Origin: Acidobacteriota bacterium
GTDB taxonomy: Bacteria; Acidobacteriota; Blastocatellia; UBA7656
Direction of reading: 5' to 3'
Length of the DNA: 64,000 bases
Assembly: GCA_016201275.1 (NCBI GenBank)
Contig: JACQDB010000104.1
Location: 1 to 64,000 of the forward strand
Position numbers and translations under genes: made by a program. The notes under the pieces were generated by a model. That model ran no database searches, was not told the DNA's origin, and saw nothing but the letters and a program-made list of their open reading frames with translations. Every line of letters begins with the position of its first letter. Position 1 is the stretch's first letter. This document shows positions 16,476 through 24,825 of this stretch, piece by piece.

Positions 16476-17618
16476 ATGATGAGTGGAAAAATCAGAGAAG
16501 GAACACCGCTGGTCAAACCTGCGCTGCTATTTTTTAGCGTCGTACTAATCTCCATCCTGCATTACAAAACCACTGCAGGCGGCGACCTATTATTGCACGA
16601 AATCTCACAAAAACTTTATTACCTGCCCATTGTTTATGCGGCCTATGTGTTTGGATTGCGGGGCAGCCTCATCCTGTCTTTGATGAGCGGCGGGGTCTAT
16701 TTTCTGCACATCTCAGGGCATTGGCATGGCACGCAACCGGAAATCCTCAATCAATATGCGGAAGTCTTTATGTTTCAGGTCGTCGGTCTGGTTACCGGCT
16801 TGCTCGCCCGCGCTGAAAAAAAGCAGCGGGTTCGGTTTGAAAAAGCCTCTGCCAAATTGGCGATTGCCTATGAGGAATTGAAGAGTACGGTCAATCTGTT
16901 GATTCGTGCGGATCGCTTGAAGTCGGTCGGCGAAATGGCCGCCGCCATCGTGCATGAAATCCGCAACCCTTTAGGGGCGATTAAAGGTGCGGCGGAGATC
17001 ATCGAAAAAGATATTCCCCTTGAGAGTCCACGGCGGAAATTTCTCGTCGTGATTGAAAAAGAAGTTGATAGATTGAATCGCCTGGTGCTGGAGTTCTTAA
17101 ATTTCGCCAAACCGCGTCAGCCTCATAAAGCGCCTGCCAATCTAAACAGTTTGATTCAATCCGTGGTCACGCTACTGGCAAAGGAAGCGGCAAAAAAAGA
17201 GGTCGAGTTAGCGGTGCAACTTGATGAACAACTGCCTACCCTATGGGTGGACGCAGATCAAATCCGGCAAGTTCTGGTCAACCTCATCCTCAATGCGATC
17301 CAAGCGATGCCCAACGGCGGAAAAATAGAGATTAAGAGTTTCCGGTTAGGAGAAGAGGTCGAACTGAGCGTCCGTGATTTTGGCGTGGGCATAGACGCCA
17401 CAATAAAGGACAAAATCTTTGATCCCTTCTTCACCACCAAATCGGAAGGCTCCGGCTTAGGATTATCTATCGCTTATCAACTCGTCAAACAACATCAAGG
17501 CGAGATCAGCATAGCGGAGATAGTCGGCCCCGGTACGCTGTTTCTGGTGCGCTTGCCGATAGCACCGCAGGCCGTAGCCAGTGAATTGATGCGTGTGGAA
17601 GAGAGCCTGAGCAAATGA
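16476..17618 (+). CDS. Sensor histidine kinase of the NtrB/AtoS type
   Basis: The 380-aa kinase has about four membrane helices (~12-110) with almost no periplasmic loop, so it may sense a membrane signal. A coiled linker (~112-150) leads to the dimerisation domain with the phospho-acceptor His in IVHEIRNPLGAIKGAAEII (~160). The ATPase domain shows the N-box NLILNAIQAMPNGG (~268), G1 DFGVGID (~306) and G2 GSGLGLSIA (~327). It lies 19 bp before a sigma-54-dependent response regulator, a standard NtrB-NtrC arrangement. Whether the pair controls the DUF2318-ABC genes upstream or the metal locus beyond is not visible. Confidence 0.92.
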   Translation: MMSGKIREGTPLVKPALLFFSVVLISILHYKTTAGGDLLLHEISQKLYYLPIVYAAYVFGLRGSLILSLMSGGVYFLHISGHWHGTQPEILNQYAEVFMFQVVGLVTGLLARAEKKQRVRFEKASAKLAIAYEELKSTVNLLIRADRLKSVGEMAAAIVHEIRNPLGAIKGAAEIIEKDIPLESPRRKFLVVIEKEVDRLNRLVLEFLNFAKPRQPHKAPANLNSLIQSVVTLLAKEAAKKEVELAVQLDEQLPTLWVDADQIRQVLVNLILNAIQAMPNGGKIEIKSFRLGEEVELSVRDFGVGIDATIKDKIFDPFFTTKSEGSGLGLSIAYQLVKQHQGEISIAEIVGPGTLFLVRLPIAPQAVASELMRVEESLSK

Positions 17619-17637
17619 GGCGGGAAGCTTACGTACC

Positions 17638-19017
17638 ATGAGCAAGCAAAAGCAAATTTTATTCGTTGAAGATGAACAATCGTTGCGGCAGATTTTTCAG
17701 TATCGCCTGCACGAAGCGGGCTACGCAGTGCTGTTGGCAGAGGACGGGGTACGCGGTTATGAAGTGCTGGCGCAGAGCCAACCCGATCTGGTGATTACCG
17801 ACCTAGCCATGCCGGAGATGAATGGTTTGGAACTGCTCAGGCGCGTCAAAGCGATCTCGCCCGACACGCCCGTCATCGTCTTGACGGCACACGGAGAAGT
17901 GCAAACGGCAGTCGCGGCGATGCGCCTGGGCGCGGCAGATTATTTAACCAAGCCGCTTGAATGGGACGAGCTTTTGATTGTCATTGACCGCGCTTTACGC
18001 CTGAAAGATTTGACCCGCGAGAATCGGGAACTGCGCGCCTTTATTGAGGAGAGATTTCAATTAAACAACATTATAGGGACTTCCAAGCGGATGCGGGAAT
18101 TGTATGATGTGATCGAACGAGTCGCCAGAACCGATATTTCTGTGCTGCTATTGGGAGAGAGTGGAACGGGTAAGGAACTGGTGGCAAAAGGCATCCATCA
18201 CCACGGAAAACGCAGCAACCGTGCCTTTGTCACCATTGATTGCGGCGCGATCCCCGAACCCTTACTGGAAGCCGAATTGTTTGGCCATCGCAAAGGCGCT
18301 TTCACCGGGGCGACTTATGATAAGCGCGGCCTCTTTGAAGAGGCTGCCGGGGGAACGGTCTTTCTTGATGAGATCGGTGAACTCCCGCTCAATCTGCAAG
18401 TCAAGCTGCTTCGCGTGCTGCAAAACGGTGATTTTTTAAGACTGGGAGAAACCACCCCGCGCCACGTAGATGTCAGAATCATAGCGGCAACCAACCGTGA
18501 CCTGGCAAAAATGGTTGAAGATGGCACCTTTCGTGAAGACCTCTATTTTCGGCTCAACATCGTGCCGATAAAATTACCTCCGTTACGGGCGCGCCGAGAA
18601 GATATTCCCCTGCTGGTGAGCAGCTTTCTCGACGACGCCGGCAAAAAGTATGAGCGGCCTGGTTTGCAGATTGCCAAGGAAGTCTATTTATACTTTCACC
18701 AGTACCCGTGGCCGGGCAACGTCCGCGAGTTAAAAAACCTGATCGAACGCCTGGTGGTTTTGACCAGTACCGAGGTGATCACCGCAGAAGATTTGCCGGA
18801 AGAGATCAAGCGCATACGCAACGCAGCGGGCAGCCTCTCCTTTAATTTGCCGGAAGACGGGATTGATCTCGAAGAGGTTGAAAAGGAGATCATCAAGCAG
18901 GCGTTAGATAAAAATAATTGGCATCAAACGCGCACCGCTCAATACCTCAACATCACGCGAAATACGCTGATCTATCGAATGCAGAAATACAGTTTGAGCG
19001 AGCCTCACAAAAGTTGA
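17638..19017 (+). CDS. Sigma-54-dependent response regulator, NtrC family
   Basis: The 459-aa regulator has a receiver domain with acidic pocket VEDE (10-13), phospho-Asp 55 ([12 protein letters not shown]) and Lys in LTKPLEW (~105). The AAA+ domain has Walker A GESGTGKE (~172) and the sigma-54 contact loop GAFTGA (~220). Walker [10 protein letters not shown] and the arginine-finger region lie between ~240 and 310. The C-terminal Fis-type helix-turn-helix ([20 protein letters not shown]) binds enhancer sites. Phosphorylation by the upstream kinase would switch on sigma-54 promoters. I found no clear TGGCAC-N5-TTGC promoter in the intergenic regions scanned by eye. Confidence 0.95.
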   Translation: MSKQKQILFVEDEQSLRQIFQYRLHEAGYAVLLAEDGVRGYEVLAQSQPDLVITDLAMPEMNGLELLRRVKAISPDTPVIVLTAHGEVQTAVAAMRLGAADYLTKPLEWDELLIVIDRALRLKDLTRENRELRAFIEERFQLNNIIGTSKRMRELYDVIERVARTDISVLLLGESGTGKELVAKGIHHHGKRSNRAFVTIDCGAIPEPLLEAELFGHRKGAFTGATYDKRGLFEEAAGGTVFLDEIGELPLNLQVKLLRVLQNGDFLRLGETTPRHVDVRIIAATNRDLAKMVEDGTFREDLYFRLNIVPIKLPPLRARREDIPLLVSSFLDDAGKKYERPGLQIAKEVYLYFHQYPWPGNVRELKNLIERLVVLTSTEVITAEDLPEEIKRIRNAAGSLSFNLPEDGIDLEEVEKEIIKQALDKNNWHQTRTAQYLNITRNTLIYRMQKYSLSEPHKS

Positions 19018-19125
19018 GAAGCGATCAGAGAGCAACAAAAGGTACGCTCAGAGAGCGCTGCGCGAACAGGAAGGCAAGGGTCAAAGACCTACGCGGCACG
19101 CCGTACAGGATTTTGCCACCCACTA

Positions 19126-19242
19126 TATAGCGAATGGCATTTGCCCACGACTACAACATCTGGTTGAAAGGCGGTTGCCGATTGCCGTGCAACAATCGGC
19201 GACCGCCTTTCAACCAATGGCACATCTCTGCCGCTCGCTATG
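19126..19242. repeat. Nested-palindrome element B, copy 2
   Basis: The outer ends are TATAGCG and CGCTAT. Hairpin arms are 19161-19184 and 19193-19216 (24 bp, one mismatch), again opening with TGGTTGA but with an interior different from copy 1. It lies between convergent genes and may also terminate both. Confidence 0.8.
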
Positions 19243-19265
19243 AGTATTCCGGTCAGGCGCAGGTT

Positions 19266-19829
19266 TCAGAGTCGGCGAGCGCGAAAGCGAAACGCATTGC
19301 GTGCCGATACCACTGAAATATGGTGAAACCCCGCCGCTTCCAGGCGCTCCGCAAAAGTTTCCGGCTCAACCATCACCATGGTGTCTTTGAGGTGAATCAG
19401 ATGAAAAGGGATACTCCAACGGCTGTCGGTTCCGACGAAGAGGCTTCCGGGTTTCAGCACGCGATGAACTTCGGCCAGCAGGCGATCCTGCAAAACGGAT
19501 GAGGGAACGTGGTGCAGCATGGTGAAAGACACCGCGCCGGAAAATAAGTTATCCGCAAAAGGCATAGCGGTGGCGTCTCCTTCAATGACTTTGACATTGG
19601 TTCCCTGTAGTCGCAGGGCGAGCGAATCAGCCAAAGACGGGTCAATTTCAATTGCCGTCAGACGCGGCAATCGCTGGCGCAAAAGGTCTGTCGTCAATCC
19701 CGGCCCGGGGCCAACTTCCAACACATTATCGCCTAACTCAAGCCCTTCAAGCGCCCAAGGAATGATTTGTGATTCAAGATGCTTTTTCCACCAGGCCGTG
19801 CGACAAAACCAACGATGAAAACGATTCAT
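19266..19829 (-). CDS. Class I SAM-dependent methyltransferase
   Basis: The 187-aa cytoplasmic enzyme has motif I, NVLEVGPGPGLTTDLL (~36-51), the acidic residue that binds the SAM ribose in TAIEIDPSLA (~60), motif II around EGDATAMPFADNLFS (~82-96) and motif III VHRVLKPGSLF (~124). It belongs to the Methyltransf_11 group and the substrate is not predictable. GAGG stands close to the ATG. It converges with the sigma-54 regulator gene. Confidence 0.85.
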   Translation of the reverse strand: MNRFHRWFCRTAWWKKHLESQIIPWALEGLELGDNVLEVGPGPGLTTDLLRQRLPRLTAIEIDPSLADSLALRLQGTNVKVIEGDATAMPFADNLFSGAVSFTMLHHVPSSVLQDRLLAEVHRVLKPGSLFVGTDSRWSIPFHLIHLKDTMVMVEPETFAERLEAAGFHHISVVSARNAFRFRARRL

Positions 19830-20171
19830 TTTATACCTCGCATTTTTCTTTACACTCAGTAAAACCCTGTTCGGTTAAGAGCGTATTTGAGCATTAAAAA
19901 GTGTAGTGGCCAGCACCCTGCTGACCCTCTTGCCTGCGCCTTGAACGCCAAAGGCGCTCCTTCTCATATCGCCCAATTATTCATACTTCAGGCGGTGCCG
20001 CTGTGAGTAACACTGCCTGGCGACCCCGCCACCCAGAAGCTTAGTACAGAACACAGTAAATAGGCCGCTAGTTAGCAACGCCATGATTTTTCAAATGAAC
20101 CAATAAACATAGGCTTTTTGCAGCAACCCAGTATTTTCTAACGAGCGGTGAAGTTGTCGCGCCCTGTACTA

Positions 20172-20296
20172 AGAGCGGTTTGTGTTTGAGATTACGGAAA
20201 CCTCAAACCCGTGGAGCGGCGGGCGAAGACCTTCGTGCGGTCACAGACCGCTGCTCAACGATAGCGCGTTCCGTACCCCCATATGCAAACCGCTCT
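20172..20296. repeat. Element C, full copy (125 bp, AGAGCGGTTTG ends)
   Basis: Terminal inverted repeats are AGAGCGGTTTG and CAAACCGCTCT (11 bp, exact). The left end continues TGTTTGAGATTACGGAA, which recurs almost unchanged at 60442-60470, there at the 3' end of a gene. No coding capacity. Confidence 0.7.
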
Positions 20297-20302
20297 AGAG
20301 AG

Positions 20303-20392
20303 GCGGCACACCAAGATTCGGTATGACCGCCACGACGAGAGGAACATTCATGCGGTGCGCCAAGTTTCATCTCCCGAATCTTGGTGTGCCGC
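20303..20392. repeat. Inverted repeat with 19-bp arms
   Basis: GCGGCACACCAAGATTCGG (20303-20321) and its exact complement (20374-20392) enclose 52 bp. It starts 7 bp after element C. Possibly a terminator or a short non-autonomous element. Confidence 0.65.
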
Positions 20393-20620
20393 GCATATAG
20401 TAGCAAGCCGATAGGATCACTCAAGATAGGGTATCTATACTTATGGACTTTCTTGCCTACCTCAAAGCCGCGTTCGCCGTCCTGCTCGCAAGCACCCCCT
20501 GGCATATGGCAGACCAGTGGACTCGGCTCGGCAATCAGGTAGCGGCAGGACGGCGACAGCGGTTGAGCGTCAAGCTGGCAACGCCGCAGCCAGACCAGAC
20601 ATTTTTTACCTCGTGCTTTG

Positions 20621-21001
20621 TCAATGATGTAGCGCCAGCGCCTTTTTGACTTGCTGTACCAGGGTGCTGATATTGAAGGGTTTTTCTACTAGCACGATGT
20701 CGTTCTCCTCCAAGCCCTGCTCCGCAAACTTATCCCCGCTATAACCGGATATATAAATTACTGGCACATTCGCGATCAGGCGCTTGAGTCGCATCGCTAA
20801 TTCTGGCCCACTCATTCCCGGCATCATGACATCGGTCACCACCAGATGAATCGGCTCGACCGCACCCTCGCAAAACCTCAAGGCCTCCCAGCCGGTTGCG
20901 GCTTCAATCACCCGGTAGCCTTGCATCTCCAGCAGCTTGCGTATCAGACGGCGCACCACTTCTTCATCTTCGACCAACAAAATGACATAACCCTCTTCCA
21001 T
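20621..21001 (-). CDS. Single-domain response regulator (receiver only)
   Basis: The 126-aa CheY-like protein has acidic residues in LVEDEEVV (10-14), phospho-Asp 57 (VVTDVMMPGMSG), the switch Ser in IYISGYSGD (~87) and Lys in LVEKPFN (~109). Its sequence is closest to receivers at the C-terminus of hybrid kinases, not to chemotaxis CheY. The ATG at 21001 (MEEGYVILL) is preferred, because a longer frame to 21175 adds a non-homologous head. It is the last gene of a leftward set. A TGTGATATATATCAAA site lies ~300 bp upstream. No output domain, so it must act through a partner. Confidence 0.85.
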   Translation of the reverse strand: MEEGYVILLVEDEEVVRRLIRKLLEMQGYRVIEAATGWEALRFCEGAVEPIHLVVTDVMMPGMSGPELAMRLKRLIANVPVIYISGYSGDKFAEQGLEENDIVLVEKPFNISTLVQQVKKALALHH

Positions 21002-21306
21002 TGCGGTTCCCCATAGGTTGATAGCCCAGACCCGTGATAGAAATGGAGAGTTTGAGATGGCGCGACAAACCGCTCTTGCAGCGTTCCGCTTCCTTCGCAC
21101 GACCCGTGGCTCAGAGCCGTTGTCGCCATCTATAACTAAAGCGTAGGAGCAAGCCGCGATTCCCGCACGTCTCAACCATAGGCTGATGGTTTGATCAAGT
21201 TATCGTCACGATTTGTTGAGCCGCAGTCTCAAATTTCCACATTGCTAGACAGGCTTATATATAAGGAATTGTCGTTCGCAGGGATATGACGAATATCACG
21301 TCTGCC

Positions 21307-21322
21307 TGTGATATATATCAAA
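21307..21322. promoter_or_regulatory. Crp/Fnr-like site upstream of the receiver gene
   Basis: TGTGA-TATATA-TCAAA, two mismatches at most from the TGTGA-N6-TCACA consensus. It shares the GTGATA..TATCA core with the site at 22009. It stands ~300 bp before the receiver gene and just past the stop of the cNMP-binding gene. Confidence 0.45.
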
Positions 21323-21358
21323 AGCGGGATGCAACCACGAGCGATCTTTCTTTCGCCT

Positions 21359-21880
21359 TTATACGCCGGTCAACGGTCTATGCAAGCGCGACCCGCTTGC
21401 ATAGACCGTTTCCACCTGATGCAACATCAGTAAGCGTCTCAACTCAACTATGCGGCGACAGTCTTCACTGACCAGTCGAGCAAATTGCAGCCCAATTTCT
21501 CTATGCTCACGCATAAGACGCAATACATCATCCCGCCGAATGAATTCCACCTGACAGCGCTCACTAGCTTCGGCGGTGTATTCATTCGGCGTAGCCAAAA
21601 TTGCGGCACTCAACCCCAGCACCTGACCACCTTCAACCGCTGGCACAAGGATCCGCGTCGTCGTGCTTACACAAGTAATCAGTTCCATTCGTCCTGAGAT
21701 CAAGATATATATTCCGGTTGGCCTATCGCCTTCCGCAAACAGCGCTGCGCCGCGAGGAATGACCAGCCGATGCTTCAAGGATTGAAGCTCTGGTGCTGTC
21801 TCTAAAAACACTTTGAAGGATGGGTCAACCGCCGGACGACAACGAATAAACGGATAAATCTCGGTTGAGGAAGATGGCAT
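21359..21880 (-). CDS. Cyclic-nucleotide-binding-domain protein without HTH
   Basis: The 173-aa protein consists of a Crp-type beta-barrel: VIPRGAALFAEGDRPTGIYI (~38-58), LISGRMELI, GGQVLGLSAAILATPNEYTA (~88-107) and CQVEFIRRDDVLRLM (~113). A dimerisation helix follows and the chain stops where the winged-helix domain should begin. The barrel is related to that of the Crp/Fnr protein encoded upstream (both have VLGLSA..A.P.EYTA/EVTA and CQV.F.R.DD). The last ~15 codons run through a perfect 17-bp hairpin (21372-21410), so the original 3' end may have been replaced. It may act as a dimerisation partner or decoy; unproven. Confidence 0.75.
   Translation of the reverse strand: MPSSSTEIYPFIRCRPAVDPSFKVFLETAPELQSLKHRLVIPRGAALFAEGDRPTGIYILISGRMELITCVSTTTRILVPAVEGGQVLGLSAAILATPNEYTAEASERCQVEFIRRDDVLRLMREHREIGLQFARLVSEDCRRIVELRRLLMLHQVETVYASGSRLHRPLTGV
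21372..21410. terminator. Perfect 17-bp hairpin inside the 3' end of a gene
   Basis: AACGGTCTATGCAAGCG (21372-21388) and its exact complement (21394-21410), 5-base loop. It lies inside the last codons of the cNMP-binding protein gene; the GGTC core recalls the hairpins at 3173 and 35621. Confidence 0.65.
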
Positions 21881-22008
21881 AAGCTATAAGCCTGAAAGGG
21901 AGACCGCACGCAACTCCAATTCTATATTTGAGTATAGGCGGAGAAAATACTCTTTAGCTTATATAGGCTTTTCCCTTGGGCAAGTCTATGATCTTCATCA
22001 CGGCGTGC

Positions 22009-22024
22009 TGTGATAATTATCACG
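22009..22024. promoter_or_regulatory. Crp/Fnr-like site upstream of the cNMP-binding gene
   Basis: TGTGA-TAATTA-TCACG matches TGTGA-N6-TCACA except for the last base. It lies 129 bp before the start of the cNMP-binding protein gene and just after the Crp/Fnr gene, whose product is the obvious candidate to bind it. Confidence 0.6.
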
Positions 22025-22062
22025 CGCCTGAGAATTGCAGCGGAAACCAGGAGCCACTTGCA

Positions 22063-22779
22063 CTAGGAACCAACTAATTTTTCTAAAGCACCTTTATCAC
22101 GGACGAATAAGGCCGAGCCACGCAAGAAGATGATTTGCTCTCGCTTCAACTCGGTGAGCAACCGACTGACCGTTTCACGAGTTGTGCCAAGCGTTTGCCC
22201 CAGTTCTTCGTGGGAAAGCGGAAGCGTAACCCGAATCCCCTGTTCGGTAGCCCGGCCACGTTCGCCGCACCATTTGAGCAACACCTGAGCAAGATTCTCG
22301 CGTGCCGTGTAGAGCGCCAGCGCTCGCGTCTGTTCGTAGGCCGTGTGATAGGTGCGGCTCAAGTGTTGAGCGACCCGCAAGCAGGCTTCGCCATTCTCTG
22401 ACAGAAAGCGCAGAAAATCATCTTTCCTGACAAAATTCACCTGGCAAGTTTCCATCGCTACAGCCGTTACCTCATAAGGCATGGCGGAAATGGTGGCGCT
22501 TAATCCTAACACCTCACCCGGTTCCGCCACTTCAATAATCACCGTCTTACCATCGCCCGATGAGGTGGATAATTTCACCCTTCCTGAACAAAGCACATAG
22601 ATACCGTGCGCCATTTGTCCTTCCATGAAAATGACGACGCCTGTGGGATAAGGCATCGCCGTTGAGATCGCGTCAAAGACAGGCATCGTCGCGGCAGAGA
22701 GGTCACAAAAAAAGCTCTCGGTACGCAACGTACAGTTGAGGCAACTTTCGATGACTCTCAATCTATGCCCGTCTCTCAT
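22063..22779 (-). CDS. Crp/Fnr family transcriptional regulator with N-terminal Cys motif
   Basis: The 238-aa regulator has an N-terminal ESCLNCTLRTESFFCDL (Cys 13, 16, 25), a sensor barrel with PTGVVIFMEGQMAHGIYVL (~45-63) and GEVLGLSATISAMPYEVTA (~88-106), one more Cys in METCQVNF (~110), a dimer helix and a C-terminal winged helix with TLGTTRETVSRLLTELKRE (~194-212). Three N-terminal cysteines plus one internal recall the [4Fe-4S] ligands of Fnr, but the spacing here (C-x2-C-x8-C) differs. The start at 22779 is supported by AAGGAGAAGG. It lies 94 bp after the YtkA-like lipoprotein gene, on the same strand as the efflux genes. It could respond to redox or metal state. Confidence 0.88.
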   Translation of the reverse strand: MRDGHRLRVIESCLNCTLRTESFFCDLSAATMPVFDAISTAMPYPTGVVIFMEGQMAHGIYVLCSGRVKLSTSSGDGKTVIIEVAEPGEVLGLSATISAMPYEVTAVAMETCQVNFVRKDDFLRFLSENGEACLRVAQHLSRTYHTAYEQTRALALYTARENLAQVLLKWCGERGRATEQGIRVTLPLSHEELGQTLGTTRETVSRLLTELKREQIIFLRGSALFVRDKGALEKLVGS

Positions 22780-22873
22780 AACCTTCTCCTTGTCCTCGCG
22801 CCTCCGAAACCTTGAACCTTTCGTCCCTTGTTCCCGGAGTCTCTGCTCATCCACTTCACGCGCCCCGCAAATT

Positions 22874-23836
22874 TTATTGCACGTTCACGACATAGTCGGC
22901 AGTTATAATTTTTCCGTGATAGTTGAACTGCCCCCAAATCTTGTAGAGACCGGCCACGGGAAAGGTGGTAGCAAAGGTGATGTCCGGTCCTCCTTTGCCG
23001 CTGATCCCGCCCTCCAGATGGGCGGTCTTTTCAGCGTGTCCGGATTTTTCCGGGTGTCCACGGCGCTTGTCATCGGTGGCGTCCATGCTCTTCATCTCGC
23101 CTTCCGTCGGATGAGTGTGCAGAAAGCGCTGGGTGTCTTGACTGATGATAACGGTATGGCCGAAGGCCCCTAAATAAGGGTCGAGATCGGTTATCGGCTT
23201 GCCGGTCTGTGCATCCCGCAAAGCAAAGGTGAGCAGCACTTCTTTGTCCGCACGCAACGGTTGCAGGTTCGGTTTGAGCGTAATAACAACCCCCTCGAAG
23301 GTCTTTGCCCATTGCTCATCAAGGCGCAACGGCGTGGGGGTTGGGGCCTCGCCCACTGTCCGAAATTCATGCGATACGATTTGTTGTGTGCCGCCTTTCG
23401 GGGTAACGTCAGCAAAAAGTTTGTAAGCCCCGGCGGTCGGCACCGTGGTGCGGATGGAAAATTCTCCGTCCTGCAATTCGGGGTGAAGGTGATTGAAAAA
23501 CGCCAGGTCGTTGGATACCACGACCAAATGTGTGATCTTGTCATGCACCTGCTCAAAATCCTTCACCACCTCTCCGTTACCATCTTTTACCACATAACTG
23601 ATTTGCAGCGGTTCGCCTGCTTTGACTGCGGCTGGCGCAAGGTGCCAATCGAACCGATAACCGCCAGCGGCCATAGGGTTCTCTCCGTGTCCGGCGTGTC
23701 CGGCAACCGAGGCAGAAGACTCCGAGTTGCGGTTACCGCCGGGAGTGCCGTTGCACGCCCCTAGGACGAGCGCAAACGGAAGAAGAAATAAAAACCTCGT
23801 GGCGAAAAAATTTTTGCGAAAACAATTTCTCAACAT
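22874..23836 (-). CDS. His-rich YtkA-like lipoprotein
   Basis: The 320-aa lipoprotein has a lipobox (LVLGAC, Cys ~28), then a short Gly/Ser/His stretch (AGHAGHGENP). It holds two beta-sandwich-like repeats: GEPLQISYVVKDGNGEVVKD with HLVVVSNDLAFFNHLHPE (~75-125), and KEVLLTFALRDAQTGKPI with GHTVIISQDTQRFLHTHP (~205-265). A His/Lys-rich loop (GHPEKSGHAEKTAHLEGG) separates the last strand, YKIWGQFNYHGKIITADYVV. The repeated F-x-H-x-HP pattern suits metal binding on the periplasmic face. Related YtkA/FixH-like domains occur twice more in this locus (33369 and the CusB N-terminus). Likely role: metal capture or chaperoning; inferred. Confidence 0.75.
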   Translation of the reverse strand: MLRNCFRKNFFATRFLFLLPFALVLGACNGTPGGNRNSESSASVAGHAGHGENPMAAGGYRFDWHLAPAAVKAGEPLQISYVVKDGNGEVVKDFEQVHDKITHLVVVSNDLAFFNHLHPELQDGEFSIRTTVPTAGAYKLFADVTPKGGTQQIVSHEFRTVGEAPTPTPLRLDEQWAKTFEGVVITLKPNLQPLRADKEVLLTFALRDAQTGKPITDLDPYLGAFGHTVIISQDTQRFLHTHPTEGEMKSMDATDDKRRGHPEKSGHAEKTAHLEGGISGKGGPDITFATTFPVAGLYKIWGQFNYHGKIITADYVVNVQ

Positions 23837-23874
23837 AACTTGTCGCTCTCCTTTTGCTTTTTAAAACTCCTTGC

Positions 23875-24825
23875 TCACTGCGCCTTTTGCGCTGCAAAGT
23901 AGCCTCGCCGGACACGCGCACTGTAGCCGGATTTCGCTACTTGAACCTTGATGCTACGATAGCCACCATCCTTCTTCTTATTTGTGGGATAATAGCCCAA
24001 GCTATACTGTCGCCGCAGTTCGCCGCCCACTTCCAGAACAACTTTATCAACTTGATCTTCCCCACCGAGGTGATGTTCGCCTTCAATCAAGTAGCTCCTT
24101 CCACCGGTTGTATCCGAAAACGCCTGTAGAATATTGATATCAACTTCATCTTTGTCGCGCCCGGATAAGTGACCAAAAGAGCGGCGCTCGCCATGACCAA
24201 TGCCAAGACCATAAATCAATACTTCGGCTTTCTTCGCCATCTCTACAACCTCTCTGAAGCTGACATCACTGGCGGTGTCGTTGCCATCCGTAATCAGCAA
24301 AATCGCTTTTTTCTTGTGCTTTCCCTGTGCTACCTTTTGCAATCCTTCATACACGGCATCATACAAAGCGGTGTTGCCGTTGGCTTCCAGACTCTCAACC
24401 GCTTTATAAAGCTTCGGTTTTTGATCGGTGAAATCGCAAACCAGACTCACCTCTCGACTAAAGCGCAGGAGAAAGATCTCATCGGATTTTTTGGTGGTCT
24501 CGATGAAATGTTTGACAGCATCCTGAACGCCATCCATTTTATCCACCATGCTGCCGCTCGTATCAAAGACGATACCAATGCTCACTGGAATCTGTTCGTC
24601 ATTGGTGAAGAACGAAAGTTCCTGACGCACATTGTCTTCGAAAATCGTGAAGTCGTCTTTTTTCAGATTGGCGACAGACCGGCCTTTTTCATCGAAGACG
24701 GTGACGGTCAGTGTAACCAGATCAGTAGCAATTTTAATTGCCTCTTCCTGACGCTGCCGATTTCTTTCGGTTGGCGGCCAAAGCAAAGCGACGGTCAGTG
24801 CAGAAATGAGCAGCTTACCGATCAT
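23875..24825 (-). CDS. VWFA-domain protein of the Acidobacterial type
   Basis: The 316-aa protein has a signal-like N-terminal helix (IGKLLISALTVALLWPP), then VTLTVTVFDEKGRSVANLKKDDFTIFEDN-type sequence (~33-62), the lead-in of the VWFA-related Acidobacterial family (TIGR03436). The metal-ion adhesion site is intact: DTSGSM (~86), a Thr in the middle and LLITDGNDTAS (~178). The C-terminus ends in a beta strand, YRSIKVQVAKSGYSARVRRG. The ATG at 24825 follows GAAGAGG; an upstream GTG at 24843 is less likely. It overlaps the preceding membrane-protein gene by 11 bp, implying coupling. The ligand and its link to the metal genes are unknown. Confidence 0.85.
   Translation of the reverse strand: MIGKLLISALTVALLWPPTERNRQRQEEAIKIATDLVTLTVTVFDEKGRSVANLKKDDFTIFEDNVRQELSFFTNDEQIPVSIGIVFDTSGSMVDKMDGVQDAVKHFIETTKKSDEIFLLRFSREVSLVCDFTDQKPKLYKAVESLEANGNTALYDAVYEGLQKVAQGKHKKKAILLITDGNDTASDVSFREVVEMAKKAEVLIYGLGIGHGERRSFGHLSGRDKDEVDINILQAFSDTTGGRSYLIEGEHHLGGEDQVDKVVLEVGGELRRQYSLGYYPTNKKKDGGYRSIKVQVAKSGYSARVRRGYFAAQKAQ

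Larger units (their letters stand above)
19830..20620. other. ~790-bp intergenic region rich in palindromes
   Basis: No gene with a believable start was found. The right half holds element C (20172-20296) and a separate 90-bp hairpin (20303-20392). 19830-20170 shows nothing I can name. Confidence 0.5.
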
